Shown here one piece after another: positions 26,555 through 33,752 of a DNA stretch of 64,000 nucleotides. Positions within the stretch are counted from its first letter, which is position 1, and the number at the start of each line of letters is the position of its first letter. The DNA is taken from NCBI GenBank assembly GCA_029781975.1, contig JAKOVQ010000017.1, positions 380,074 through 444,073 on the forward strand, written 5' to 3'. Below the pieces are notes generated by a model. That model worked only from the letters and a program-made list of their open reading frames with translations. It had not been told where the DNA came from and ran no database searches. Both the position numbers and the translations under genes were made by a program. This DNA is from Acidobacteriota bacterium. Lineage in GTDB: Bacteria; Acidobacteriota; Thermoanaerobaculia; UBA5066.

Positions 26555-27088
26555 TCAGCGGGACGTTGGAGCCGAAACCTTCACGTCGCCGTCGAGCGTG
26601 ATCCGCGCCGGGGGGTAGCACTGCTGGTCGTTGCACGCCTGGTACGAGACGACCCCGCGGACCGCGATCGCCCCGGTGGCGCCCGCCGGCACGGAGAGCT
26701 CCGCCTCGAAGCGGACCGTCCCCTCGTAGACGTCGAGGGGCTTGTCGGAGAAGGAGAAGCGGCGGGCGACCCCTTTCGGGTAGCGGACGGGCGAGAAAGA
26801 CCCCGTCGGCGCCGAGAGGGTCGCGCTCGTCGGGACGAGGTAGCTCTCGGACGGGCTGTGGCTGTTGACGTGCCACCCCGGGCCGAGCGTCAGCTCCACC
26901 GCCACCGCCGCGCTCGCTCCCGGGGCGACGGCCGACGGAAGGAGGAGGCGCGCCCTCACGTCGGGGCCTTCCGCCCGGAGGGGAGCGGCGACGAGCGCCG
27001 CGCACGCGAGCAGGAGGCCGGCAGCCCCGGCCCGCGGGCGCGCAGGCGGGTTGAAAGGGGAATCGGTACCGACGGCCCGGCGGGTCAT
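26555..27088 (-). CDS. Stand-alone DsbD N-terminal (alpha) domain-like periplasmic protein
   Basis: 177 residues. A signal peptide (AAGLLLACAALVAAPLRA, about residues 21-39) precedes an immunoglobulin-like fold. The conserved WHVNSHSP and the cysteine motif YQACNDQQCYPP correspond to DsbDalpha, which hands electrons to periplasmic partners. The membrane and thioredoxin domains of DsbD are absent. The thioredoxin-DUF4266 protein encoded 80 bases downstream could supply them functionally. A GGAGGA site precedes the ATG. Confidence 0.85.
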   Translation of the reverse strand: MTRRAVGTDSPFNPPARPRAGAAGLLLACAALVAAPLRAEGPDVRARLLLPSAVAPGASAAVAVELTLGPGWHVNSHSPSESYLVPTSATLSAPTGSFSPVRYPKGVARRFSFSDKPLDVYEGTVRFEAELSVPAGATGAIAVRGVVSYQACNDQQCYPPARITLDGDVKVSAPTSR

Positions 27089-27137
27089 TCGTTGGTCCTC
27101 CGCGGGGGCCGCGACGCGGCCGCCCCGCCCGGCGAGA

Positions 27138-27815
27138 CTACTCCAGCTCCTCCGCGATGAACGCCTTGAGGACCGACGTCTTCTCCTCTCCCATGTCGAG
27201 GAACTCGACCCCGAGCGCGGCCTCGGGCTCCGCCTCGGTCCCGCCGAGCCGCTCGGCGTAGGCGATCCGCCCCTCGACCTCGAGGGTGGTCCCCCGGAAC
27301 CGGATCTCCATGTCGAAGGCGGAGTCGATCTCGGGGACGAGGCGGGTCTTCACGAGCATCCCCGAGAGGCTCAGCTTCTCCACCTCGAAGTCGTAGCGCG
27401 CCGCCAGCTCGACCGGGGCGCCCGCCTGCAGCTTGAACCTCCCGATCACCCGCTTGGTGACCGAGAGGACGACGTGCTCCTTCATGAACTCGAGGAGGCG
27501 CTCCGACTTCTCCGTGAGGGTGCCGTCGAAGGCCAGGCCCGCCTGGTAGAGGTTCAGGGCGCCCCCGACGCTTCCCGGCCGGGTCCCGACGAGGTGGCAC
27601 CAGCGGACGATCCCGTCGAGGTCCACCGATTCCGGCCCGGAGCCGAACCTCATCGAGTAGACCTTCCCGAGCTTGAGCGGCCGCGTCGTCTCGACGGCGA
27701 TCCCGGCGAGGCTGAGGTTGAGCACCGTCACGTCGAAGCGGAAAAGGAGGCTCCCGTTGAGGTCGTGGACCTCGTACCGCCGATGGCGCCTCCTCCTGAC
27801 CCGTTCCTCGCTCAT
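27138..27815 (-). CDS. Double PilZ-domain protein, probable c-di-GMP receptor
   Basis: 225 residues. The first PilZ domain has the RRRRHRRYEV arginine motif and LNLSLAGIAVET, together the RxxxR...[DN]xSxxG c-di-GMP site. The second domain begins near residue 125 (RFKLQAGAPVELAARYDFEVEKLSLSGMLVKT) and keeps SLSG but not the arginine pair. It is soluble and likely links c-di-GMP to motility, secretion or envelope functions; the target is unknown. An AGGGGA site precedes the ATG. It is divergent from cstA. Confidence 0.85.
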   Translation of the reverse strand: MSEERVRRRRHRRYEVHDLNGSLLFRFDVTVLNLSLAGIAVETTRPLKLGKVYSMRFGSGPESVDLDGIVRWCHLVGTRPGSVGGALNLYQAGLAFDGTLTEKSERLLEFMKEHVVLSVTKRVIGRFKLQAGAPVELAARYDFEVEKLSLSGMLVKTRLVPEIDSAFDMEIRFRGTTLEVEGRIAYAERLGGTEAEPEAALGVEFLDMGEEKTSVLKAFIAEELE

Positions 27816-28020
27816 CACGTCCCCTGCCGACGGCACCGCCTTCCCGTCCGCAGGACCCGACCGTCGGGCCGGGGACGGAAGGAGCCGCTCCGCCCATTGT
27901 ACGTGCGGGGCGCCCGGACGGTCCCTTCCGGACCCGCCGACGCCTCCCGGCACAGGCGACGCCCCCCCGGCGTCCGGCCCCGGAGCGCGTCACCCCTCCC
28001 CCGCCCCTTGCGCTGGCGGC

Positions 28021-28026
28021 TATCAT
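28021..28026 (+). promoter_or_regulatory. -10 box for cstA
   Basis: GC-TATCAT, five of six consensus. The best nearby TTGCGC is only seven bases away, so no proper -35 is identified. An activator, for example a CRP-like protein, may compensate; no site was recognised. Confidence 0.45.
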
Positions 28027-28104
28027 TCCCGCACCTCCCACGACGACCGCCCCGCGAGGCCGTGCACCCTGTCGGGCCCGTTGCGGGAGGAGGGGGCTCG
28101 CTGC

Positions 28105-28129
28105 AACCGCTCTCGAGCGAGAGGAGGTT
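28105..28129 (+). promoter_or_regulatory. Leader hairpin enclosing the cstA ribosome site
   Basis: CTCTC-GAGC-GAGAG pairs at 28110-28123, extended by AACC (28105-28108) with GGTT (28126-28129) around a small internal bulge. The GAGGAGG ribosome site lies in the 3' half. Folding should hide it and unfolding would expose it. Confidence 0.45.
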
Positions 28130-28133
28130 CTCG

Positions 28134-30053
28134 ATGAACACCCTTTTCGTGGTCCTCATCGCGGCGATCGTCATCTACCTCGCGTACGGGTTCTACGCGA
28201 AGCGCATCGACCGCGAGGTGATCCGCTCGGACGTGAAGAGGGCGACCCCCGCACGCATGTACATGGACGGCGTCGACTTCATGCCGACGTCGAAGAACGT
28301 CCTGTACGGCTACCACTTCAAGTCGATCGCCGCGGCGGGACCGATCGTCGGGCCGATCACGGCGGCCAACATCTGGGGCTGGTTCCCCTCCCTGATCTGG
28401 CTGGTCATCGGCGTCAGCTTCATCGGGTGGGTGAGCGACTACTCGGCGATCATGGTCTCCGTCCGCAACGACGGGAACAGCCTGAGCGCCATCTCGCACC
28501 GGCTCATCGCGCCGCGCACGCGGACCATCCTCTTCGTCTTCATCTTCTTCTACCTGATGCTGCTCGCGGGCGCCTTCGTCGGGATCCTGGCGGCGATCCT
28601 CTCCGCGCGCCCCGACGTGCCGTTCGGGATCATCACCCTCGCGGTCATGGGGCTCCTGGCGGGACAGATGATGTACCGCTGGAAGATGGACCTCATCCTC
28701 GTCACAGCGGTCACGGTCACCCTGACGATCGCCGCCATGGCGCTCGGACCGTGGGGCCAGCACAAGGACGAGGCCGGCAAGCTCGTCCAGGGACCGGTCG
28801 GCCGCGCGGTCGTCGCGCTGAACGGCGCCGTCGACGACCTCTCCGGCAGGCAGCCCCTCTTCGAGGTCGGCGACCCGACGAACGCCGACCCGCGCATCCC
28901 GATCCCGGGCAAGGACGGCGTCAGGCCCTCGACGCCCGCCTACGACGCCGCGACCGGGCTCGTGAAGACGCTCCCCAACTACCTCCTCTGGATGGTCTTC
29001 CTCTTCGTCTTCTCCTACCTCGGGGCGAACATGCCGATCTGGCGCTTCGCCCAGCCGGTCAACTACATCGGGTTCTGGGTCATGCTCATCACGATCGTCC
29101 TGAGCGCCATCGGGGCGATCCTCGCGCCCCTCACCGGCGCGGTGGACTCCGCGGGGAACGCCATCGGGGCCTTCGCGCTGGCGGCCGTCAAGGACCTCGG
29201 CTTCGGCATGCCCACCAAGCCGTTCACGGCGTGGCAGCCGCTCTGGCCGATGATGTTCGTGACCATCGCCTGCGGCGCCATCTCGGGCTGGCACGCGCTC
29301 GTCGGGTCGGTCGGCACCGCCCGGCAGCTCGAGTACGAGACCGACGGCCTCCCCGTCGGCGCCGGGTCGATGTTCGGCGAGTACACCCTCGCGCTCCTCT
29401 CGCTCGTCGCCGTCTCGATCGCGGGCGTCGGAGGAGGAGGCGGCCGCTTCGCGGCGGGGGTCGGCAAGCTGATCCACGCCGGGACCTTCGGCTTCGTCCC
29501 GGAGGTCTTCGGAACGGCGCTGGGGTTCGGGTCCTTCGTCCTGATCGTCCTCACCGTCACGCAGCTCGTCTTCCGCGTCATGCGCGTGACGCTGAGCGAG
29601 TGGGTCGGGGAGACGATCCCCCTCGTCCGCAACATGCACGTGTCGAGCCTCATCTCGATGGGGCTGACGCTCGCGCTCGTCCTGACCGGCACGTGGGTCT
29701 ACCTCTGGCAGATGTTCGGCGCCTCGAACCAGCTGATGGCGGCGCTGAGCCTCCTCGTGGTCACGGTCTGGCTCAAGTCCGAGAAGCGGAACCCGAGCTA
29801 CGCGCTCTACCCGATGCTCTTCATGTACTTCACGACCCTCTTCGCCACCGCCGTGACGGCGCGCAACCTCTACGTCACGATCGCCGCGAACCCCAAGATG
29901 AGCGGGCTCCCGGTCGCAGGAGCCTGGGCGATGATCGTCCTCGCCGGGCTCCTCATCGTGGCCGCGCTCTTCATCGGCTGGGACGGCCTGAAGGCCTACC
30001 AGCGGTACGCGGCGACTCCCACGGCTCCCAAGCCCGCGCCGGCGAGCGTCTGA
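28134..30053 (+). CDS. cstA: CstA-family carbon starvation / peptide-pyruvate transporter
   Basis: 639 residues with about 16 transmembrane segments. Signature stretches include the N-terminal FYAKRIDREVI and FKSIAAAGPIVGPITAA, and later GAISGWHALVGSVGTARQLEYE and SMFGEYTLALLSLVA. CstA and BtsT import peptides or pyruvate when carbon is scarce. The first ~260 residues contain both a PF02554-like half and a periplasmic insert at residues 210-280. The ATG has GAGGAGG upstream, partly hidden in a hairpin. A perfect terminator follows the stop. Confidence 0.93.
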   Translation: MNTLFVVLIAAIVIYLAYGFYAKRIDREVIRSDVKRATPARMYMDGVDFMPTSKNVLYGYHFKSIAAAGPIVGPITAANIWGWFPSLIWLVIGVSFIGWVSDYSAIMVSVRNDGNSLSAISHRLIAPRTRTILFVFIFFYLMLLAGAFVGILAAILSARPDVPFGIITLAVMGLLAGQMMYRWKMDLILVTAVTVTLTIAAMALGPWGQHKDEAGKLVQGPVGRAVVALNGAVDDLSGRQPLFEVGDPTNADPRIPIPGKDGVRPSTPAYDAATGLVKTLPNYLLWMVFLFVFSYLGANMPIWRFAQPVNYIGFWVMLITIVLSAIGAILAPLTGAVDSAGNAIGAFALAAVKDLGFGMPTKPFTAWQPLWPMMFVTIACGAISGWHALVGSVGTARQLEYETDGLPVGAGSMFGEYTLALLSLVAVSIAGVGGGGGRFAAGVGKLIHAGTFGFVPEVFGTALGFGSFVLIVLTVTQLVFRVMRVTLSEWVGETIPLVRNMHVSSLISMGLTLALVLTGTWVYLWQMFGASNQLMAALSLLVVTVWLKSEKRNPSYALYPMLFMYFTTLFATAVTARNLYVTIAANPKMSGLPVAGAWAMIVLAGLLIVAALFIGWDGLKAYQRYAATPTAPKPAPASV

Positions 30054-30062
30054 CGGACCTTC

Positions 30063-30092
30063 CCGGGGGGGCCCCGCACCGGGCCCCCCCGG
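30063..30092 (+). terminator. Intrinsic terminator of cstA
   Basis: A perfect 12-bp stem (CCGGGGGGGCCC and complement) with loop CGCACC begins ten bases after the stop. Only TT follows, then a C/T-rich tract to 30128. The stem is very stable, so the short T run may suffice. Confidence 0.7.
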
Positions 30093-30160
30093 TTCCCCGC
30101 TTCCCCGCCTCCCCGTCTCCCCGTCTCCGCCCGCGCGCGGGCCCTCCCCGCGCCGCGTCC

Positions 30161-30796
30161 TTAGGCCCGCGCCGTCTCGCCGAGCGCCCGGACCGCCTCG
30201 AAGAACTCCGCGGCGGAGGCCGACGGGCCGGGCAGGTCCACGTGGAGCTGCAGGTGGGGCTCCCGACGGCGGAGCGAGAGGCGCCGGACGCCTATCCCCG
30301 CCTGCCGCGCCCGGGAGAGGAGGGCGTCCCCCAGGGGAAGGGCGGCGTCCACCTTGAAGTACGCCGCCAGGTCGCCGCTGACCGAGGGCTCCCGCTTCGA
30401 CCACGCCTCGGAGAGGAGCTGCGGGAGGGCCTCCCGTCCCGACCAGCTGGCCGGGTCGAGCAGCTCGACGTCGAGGGCGGGGGGCTTGCGGAGCCGGGCG
30501 CGGAGGATGAGCGTGTCGCGCCGTCCCCTCAGCCGGCACGGACCCCAGATCCACGGCACGTCGCGCGGCTCGAGGAAGAGGACGACGGCGGCATCCTCGA
30601 AAGGAGACCGGGCCTTCGCGATCTTCATCTCCACCGCGGTGGTGCCGAGCCACCGCACGGTGGACCGGTCGCCGACCTGCTTCAGCCCGCCCCGGAGCCA
30701 GCGGAGGGCCGCGTTCCCCTTCCGGACGTTCCAGACGCTCCCGACCGCGAACCAGCCGACGACGAGCGCCACGAGCACCATCAGTCCCTGGTTCAT
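30161..30796 (-). CDS. Membrane-anchored protein of unknown function
   Basis: 211 residues. One N-terminal transmembrane helix (LMVLVALVVGWFAVGSVW, residues 5-22) is followed by a basic soluble domain. The ATG at 30794-30796 has GGGAGG upstream and gives a clean membrane anchor; a longer start at 30862 lacks one. The soluble part has alternating hydrophobic strands (TTAVEMKIAKA; AAVVLFLEPRDVPWIWGPC; DTLILRARLRKPP). I do not recognise the family. It is divergent from the small PPYY gene pair, with 120 bases between. Confidence 0.65.
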   Translation of the reverse strand: MNQGLMVLVALVVGWFAVGSVWNVRKGNAALRWLRGGLKQVGDRSTVRWLGTTAVEMKIAKARSPFEDAAVVLFLEPRDVPWIWGPCRLRGRRDTLILRARLRKPPALDVELLDPASWSGREALPQLLSEAWSKREPSVSGDLAAYFKVDAALPLGDALLSRARQAGIGVRRLSLRRREPHLQLHVDLPGPSASAAEFFEAVRALGETARA

Positions 30797-30916
30797 CTCC
30801 GGCCTCCCGGGCGGCCCGCCGAGCCGCCCCTCCGCGACCGATCCTCGGGTCGCGGGGACCATAGCAGAGCGGCGCGAGCGTGATAGCGTGACGGCCGCCG
30901 GAGGCGGGCGCGAGAC

Positions 30917-31195
30917 GTGCTAACGCGGGCGGAGTTCCTGAAGGCGGCGCGGGAGTTCCTCTGGGGGATGTTCGGGTACGAGCACGCGCAGCAGGCGCTC
31001 GAGATCCGGGCCTCGATGGAGAGCCTTTTCCTCCTCGTGATCTTCGGCGATATGATCGGCCTGCCGCTGATGCCGCCGTACTACGGCCTCCGCCTCCTCC
31101 CTCACGTCATCGGCGTCGTGCCGGGGTGGAAGCGCCGCTTGCTTCGCGAGCGCGGGCTGGGCGACGACCACGAGCATCACCTTCACGGCGTGTAG
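30917..31195 (+). CDS. Small hydrophobic PPYY protein 1, paralogue of the next gene
   Basis: 92 residues from a GTG. The core is RASMESLFLLVIFGDMIG, then LPLMPPYYGLRLLPHV, then WKRRLLRER. The hydrophobic run of ~17 residues could insert in a membrane as a hairpin or single helix; the basic WKRRLLRER would stay cytoplasmic. The tail is His-rich (DDHEHHLHG) and might bind metal. About 30 of 49 core residues are identical to the next protein. GGAGG lies 12 bases upstream, rather far. The family is not recognised, and position suggests service with the two downstream ATPases. Confidence 0.7.
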   Translation: MLTRAEFLKAAREFLWGMFGYEHAQQALEIRASMESLFLLVIFGDMIGLPLMPPYYGLRLLPHVIGVVPGWKRRLLRERGLGDDHEHHLHGV

Positions 31196-31257
31196 GACCG
31201 GGGGGAGAGCGGGCGCGGGGGCGCCGGCACCCCACGGTCGGGGGAAGGAGGCCACGG

Positions 31258-31542
31258 ATGCCCGAGAACGACGAGAAGAAGCCGGGTGGGCTGAAGGGGC
31301 TCTGGCGCGGGTTCCGGGAGACGATCTACGGGATGTCGGCCCACGACATGAGCCGTGCGGCCCTCCGGACGCGCGCCTCCATGGAGCACCTCTTCATCCT
31401 GATCACGATGGGGGACATGCTCGGGATCCCGATCCTCCCTCCGTACTACAGCCTCCGGCTCCTCCCCTACGTGGTCCCGCAGATCGCGACCTGGAAGCGC
31501 CGGATGCTGAGGGAGAAGGACGTCTCGGACGCGATGTTCTGA
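31258..31542 (+). CDS. Small hydrophobic PPYY protein 2
   Basis: 94 residues with an excellent GGAAGGAGG ribosome site. A charged N-terminus (PENDEKKPGG) is followed by an amphipathic segment and the same core as protein 1: RASMEHLFILITMGDMLG, IPILPPYYSLRLLPYV and WKRRMLREK. The His-rich tail of protein 1 is absent. It probably arose by duplication and was then kept distinct. It stands 61 bases before the first ATPase gene. Membrane attachment is inferred from hydrophobicity only. Confidence 0.75.
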   Translation: MPENDEKKPGGLKGLWRGFRETIYGMSAHDMSRAALRTRASMEHLFILITMGDMLGIPILPPYYSLRLLPYVVPQIATWKRRMLREKDVSDAMF

Positions 31543-31603
31543 AGCGAGGTCCTGACGCCACGACAGGCCTCCGGCAGCCGCCGGACGAGGGAGGGCCGCC
31601 GCC

Positions 31604-32587
31604 ATGGGGATGAAAGAGGTCTTCGAGAAGAACCCGGACCGCCGCTACATCATGTTCGGCGGCAAGGGAGGGCTCGGCAAGACGACGTTCTCGGCCGCCA
31701 CCGCGTACTGGCTGGCCTCGCAGGGCAAGAAGGTCCTGGTCTTCTCCGTCGACCCCCAGGCCTCCCTCACGGACATCTTCCAGAAGGACATCTTCGGGAA
31801 GGGCCCCGTGAAGATCATGGAGAACCTCTGGGCGCAGGAGATCGACGCGGACAGCCACATCAAGGCGTACCAGGAGGAGATCCGGCAGAAGATCCGCGAC
31901 ATGTACGGCCTGCCGGAGGTCCCGGAGGAGATCGAGCACTACATCCAGGCGGCGAGCTCCGAGCCCGCGATGGAGGAGAGCGCGATCTTCGACGCCGTGG
32001 TCGACGTGGTCGTTCAGGGGGACTACGACTACTACATCTACGACCTCGTCCCCCTGGGCCACGCGCTCTACTACCTGAGCATGGCCAAGGTCTACGACGA
32101 GTGGATCAACAAGGTGACCAAGCTCCGGGAGGACATGCGCGAGTACGAGGAGATGGTCAGCCGGCTCAAGCGGGAGAAGGAGACCGAGCAGGACCAGATC
32201 CTGAACGAGCTCGTCTACATCAAGGGGCGCATCAACGCGTCGTCCTCGATCCTCACCGACAAGACGAAGACCGCGTTCTTCTTCGTCGTCGTCCCCGAGG
32301 ACATGATCATCACCGACACGGAGAAGGCCGCGAAGCTCTTCTCCCAGTTCGACGTCCCGATCGGGGGCTACGTCGTCAACCGCGTCATCCCGCACCAGCT
32401 CCTGACCCAATCGATCCCGGAGTACCTGCGCAACCGGATCACGATGCAGGACAAGTACCTCGACACCATCCGGTCGACGTTCGGCCAGGACGTCCTCGCC
32501 TACGTCCCCGAGCTCGAGCGCGACGTGACGGGCCTCCCGATGATCGAGAAGCTCGCCGGCATCATGTACGGCGAGAAGGCCGGCTGA
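31604..32587 (+). CDS. ArsA/Get3-family ATPase 1 (catalytic Asp kept, switch II altered)
   Basis: 327 residues. The deviant Walker A is GGKGGLGKTT (residues 19-28), with signature Lys21 and P-loop Lys26. Switch I SVDPQASLTDIF keeps the catalytic Asp (Asp50). Switch II reads YDLVPLGHALYYL, where family members have DTAPTGHTLR. A charged helical insert at about 165-200 and the late VVNRV and GLPMIEKL motifs are family-like. It has no cysteine at all, so neither arsenite binding (ArsA) nor the Get3 zinc clasp is possible. Cytoplasmic. GGAGGG site upstream. Likely partner: the next ATPase. Confidence 0.88.
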   Translation: MGMKEVFEKNPDRRYIMFGGKGGLGKTTFSAATAYWLASQGKKVLVFSVDPQASLTDIFQKDIFGKGPVKIMENLWAQEIDADSHIKAYQEEIRQKIRDMYGLPEVPEEIEHYIQAASSEPAMEESAIFDAVVDVVVQGDYDYYIYDLVPLGHALYYLSMAKVYDEWINKVTKLREDMREYEEMVSRLKREKETEQDQILNELVYIKGRINASSSILTDKTKTAFFFVVVPEDMIITDTEKAAKLFSQFDVPIGGYVVNRVIPHQLLTQSIPEYLRNRITMQDKYLDTIRSTFGQDVLAYVPELERDVTGLPMIEKLAGIMYGEKAG

Positions 32588-32613
32588 GAGCCCGGGACGC
32601 GGAGGGAGCGACC

Positions 32614-33594
32614 ATGCCCGAGATCCAGACGTCCATGCGGGACTACCTCAAGGACCACGCCAGCCTCAAGTACGTCTTCTTCGGGGGGAAGGGGGGGGTC
32701 GGCAAGACCGTCTTCGCCGCCGCCACCGCCATCTGGCACGCGCGCCAGGGGCGCCGGACGATGCTCGCCTCCACCAACCCGGTCCACAGCCTGACGACGC
32801 TCCTCGGCCAGAACGTCCTCGGGAAGCACACCCCCGTCGACGGGGTCCCGAACCTCTGGGCCTACGAGATCGAGACGAAGGAGACGATCGAGCGGTCGAA
32901 GACCGAGATCCGCGAGAAGATCAAGTGGTTCCTCAAGTTCGCCGACATCTCGACGAAGGCCGAGGACTTCGTCGAGTCGGCCACGATGAACCCGGCGTTC
33001 GAGGAGTCGGCGATGTTCGAGAACATGATCGACCTCATGTTCAAGGACGAGTACGACGTCTACGTCTTCGACACCGCCCCCACGGCCAACGCGCGGCGCC
33101 TCCTCGGGATGTCGAAGGTCTACTCGCTCTGGGTCAACAAGATGCTCAAGAGCCGCGAGGAGGCCCGGACGCTCCGCGAGATGCTCTCCTTCACGAAGAA
33201 GAAGGAGCAGGACCCGCTCATGGCCTACCTCATCTCCTTCCGCGACCGGATGGAGCACGGCCGGGTCCTCCTGACCGACCCGGCGAAGACGTCCTTCTTC
33301 TTCGTGGCGCTGCCGGAGGCGCTGCCGATCGCCGTCATCACCCGCTTCATCCAGTGGTTCCACGACTTCGGGATCCCCGTGGGCGGCGTCCTCGTCAACA
33401 TGCTCATCGACAAGGCCGCGGTCGGCCCCGATTCCGCGGACTTCGTGAAGAACCGCGTCGCCATGCAGGACGAGCACATGCGGACCATCTGGCAGAAGTT
33501 CGACGGGAGCGTCCGCGCCGTCGTGCCGCTCTTCGAGGGGGAGATCCGCGGCCTGCCGATGCTGCAGCGGCTCGCCGACTCGATGTTCGTCTGA
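32614..33594 (+). CDS. ArsA/Get3-family ATPase 2 (Asn at the catalytic Asp position)
   Basis: 326 residues. Walker A is GGKGGVGKTV (residues 24-33) with Lys26 and Lys31. Switch I reads STNPVHSLTT, so Asn55 stands where Get3 has the catalytic Asp; in Get3 the same Asp-to-Asn change abolishes hydrolysis but not nucleotide binding. Switch II is DTAPTANARRLL, losing the GH of DTAPTGHT. FEGEIRGLPML near the end is well conserved. No cysteines are present. The start has GGAGGGAG upstream, 26 bases after ATPase 1. It is probably a non-hydrolysing half of a heterodimer. Confidence 0.88.
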   Translation: MPEIQTSMRDYLKDHASLKYVFFGGKGGVGKTVFAAATAIWHARQGRRTMLASTNPVHSLTTLLGQNVLGKHTPVDGVPNLWAYEIETKETIERSKTEIREKIKWFLKFADISTKAEDFVESATMNPAFEESAMFENMIDLMFKDEYDVYVFDTAPTANARRLLGMSKVYSLWVNKMLKSREEARTLREMLSFTKKKEQDPLMAYLISFRDRMEHGRVLLTDPAKTSFFFVALPEALPIAVITRFIQWFHDFGIPVGGVLVNMLIDKAAVGPDSADFVKNRVAMQDEHMRTIWQKFDGSVRAVVPLFEGEIRGLPMLQRLADSMFV

Positions 33595-33609
33595 GGGTTG
33601 GCAGTTGGT

Positions 33610-33748
33610 GTTCCCGGGGGTTTCTCGATCCCCCCGGACCCCCCGACCGGAGCTCAAGTTCCCGGGGGGTTCTCGATCCCCCCGGACCCCCCGACCGGAG
33701 CTCAAGTTCCCGGGGGTTTCTCCATCCCCCCGGAACCCCCCGACCGGC
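33610..33748. repeat. 48-bp tandem repeat, 2.9 copies, each with a hairpin
   Basis: Units begin at 33610, 33658 and 33706. Copies 1 and 2 differ at a single base; copy 3 has a substitution and an extra A and then diverges. Each contains CCGGGGG facing CCCCCGG around an AT-richer loop, so three stem-loops stack between convergent genes. They probably stop transcription from the ATPase operon and from panE. The array is a multiple of three in length, but nothing supports translation. Confidence 0.85.
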
Positions 33749-33752
33749 GGGG

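Larger units (their letters stand above)
27816..28133. other. Divergent intergenic region, PilZ gene / cstA
   Basis: 318 bases, the largest gap in the window. Toward cstA it holds a -10 (TATCAT, 28021-28026), a ~100-base leader and a ribosome-site hairpin (28105-28129). The PilZ side shows only a Shine-Dalgarno site; no clear promoter was found. No open reading frame with a ribosome site is supported. Confidence 0.6.

Noticed and set aside
31604-33594. Arsenite resistance (arsA) operon
   Set aside because: Both ATPases lack every cysteine, and no arsB, arsC, arsD or arsR is present.
33610-33748. CRISPR array
   Set aside because: The units are contiguous with no unique spacers, and no cas gene is present.
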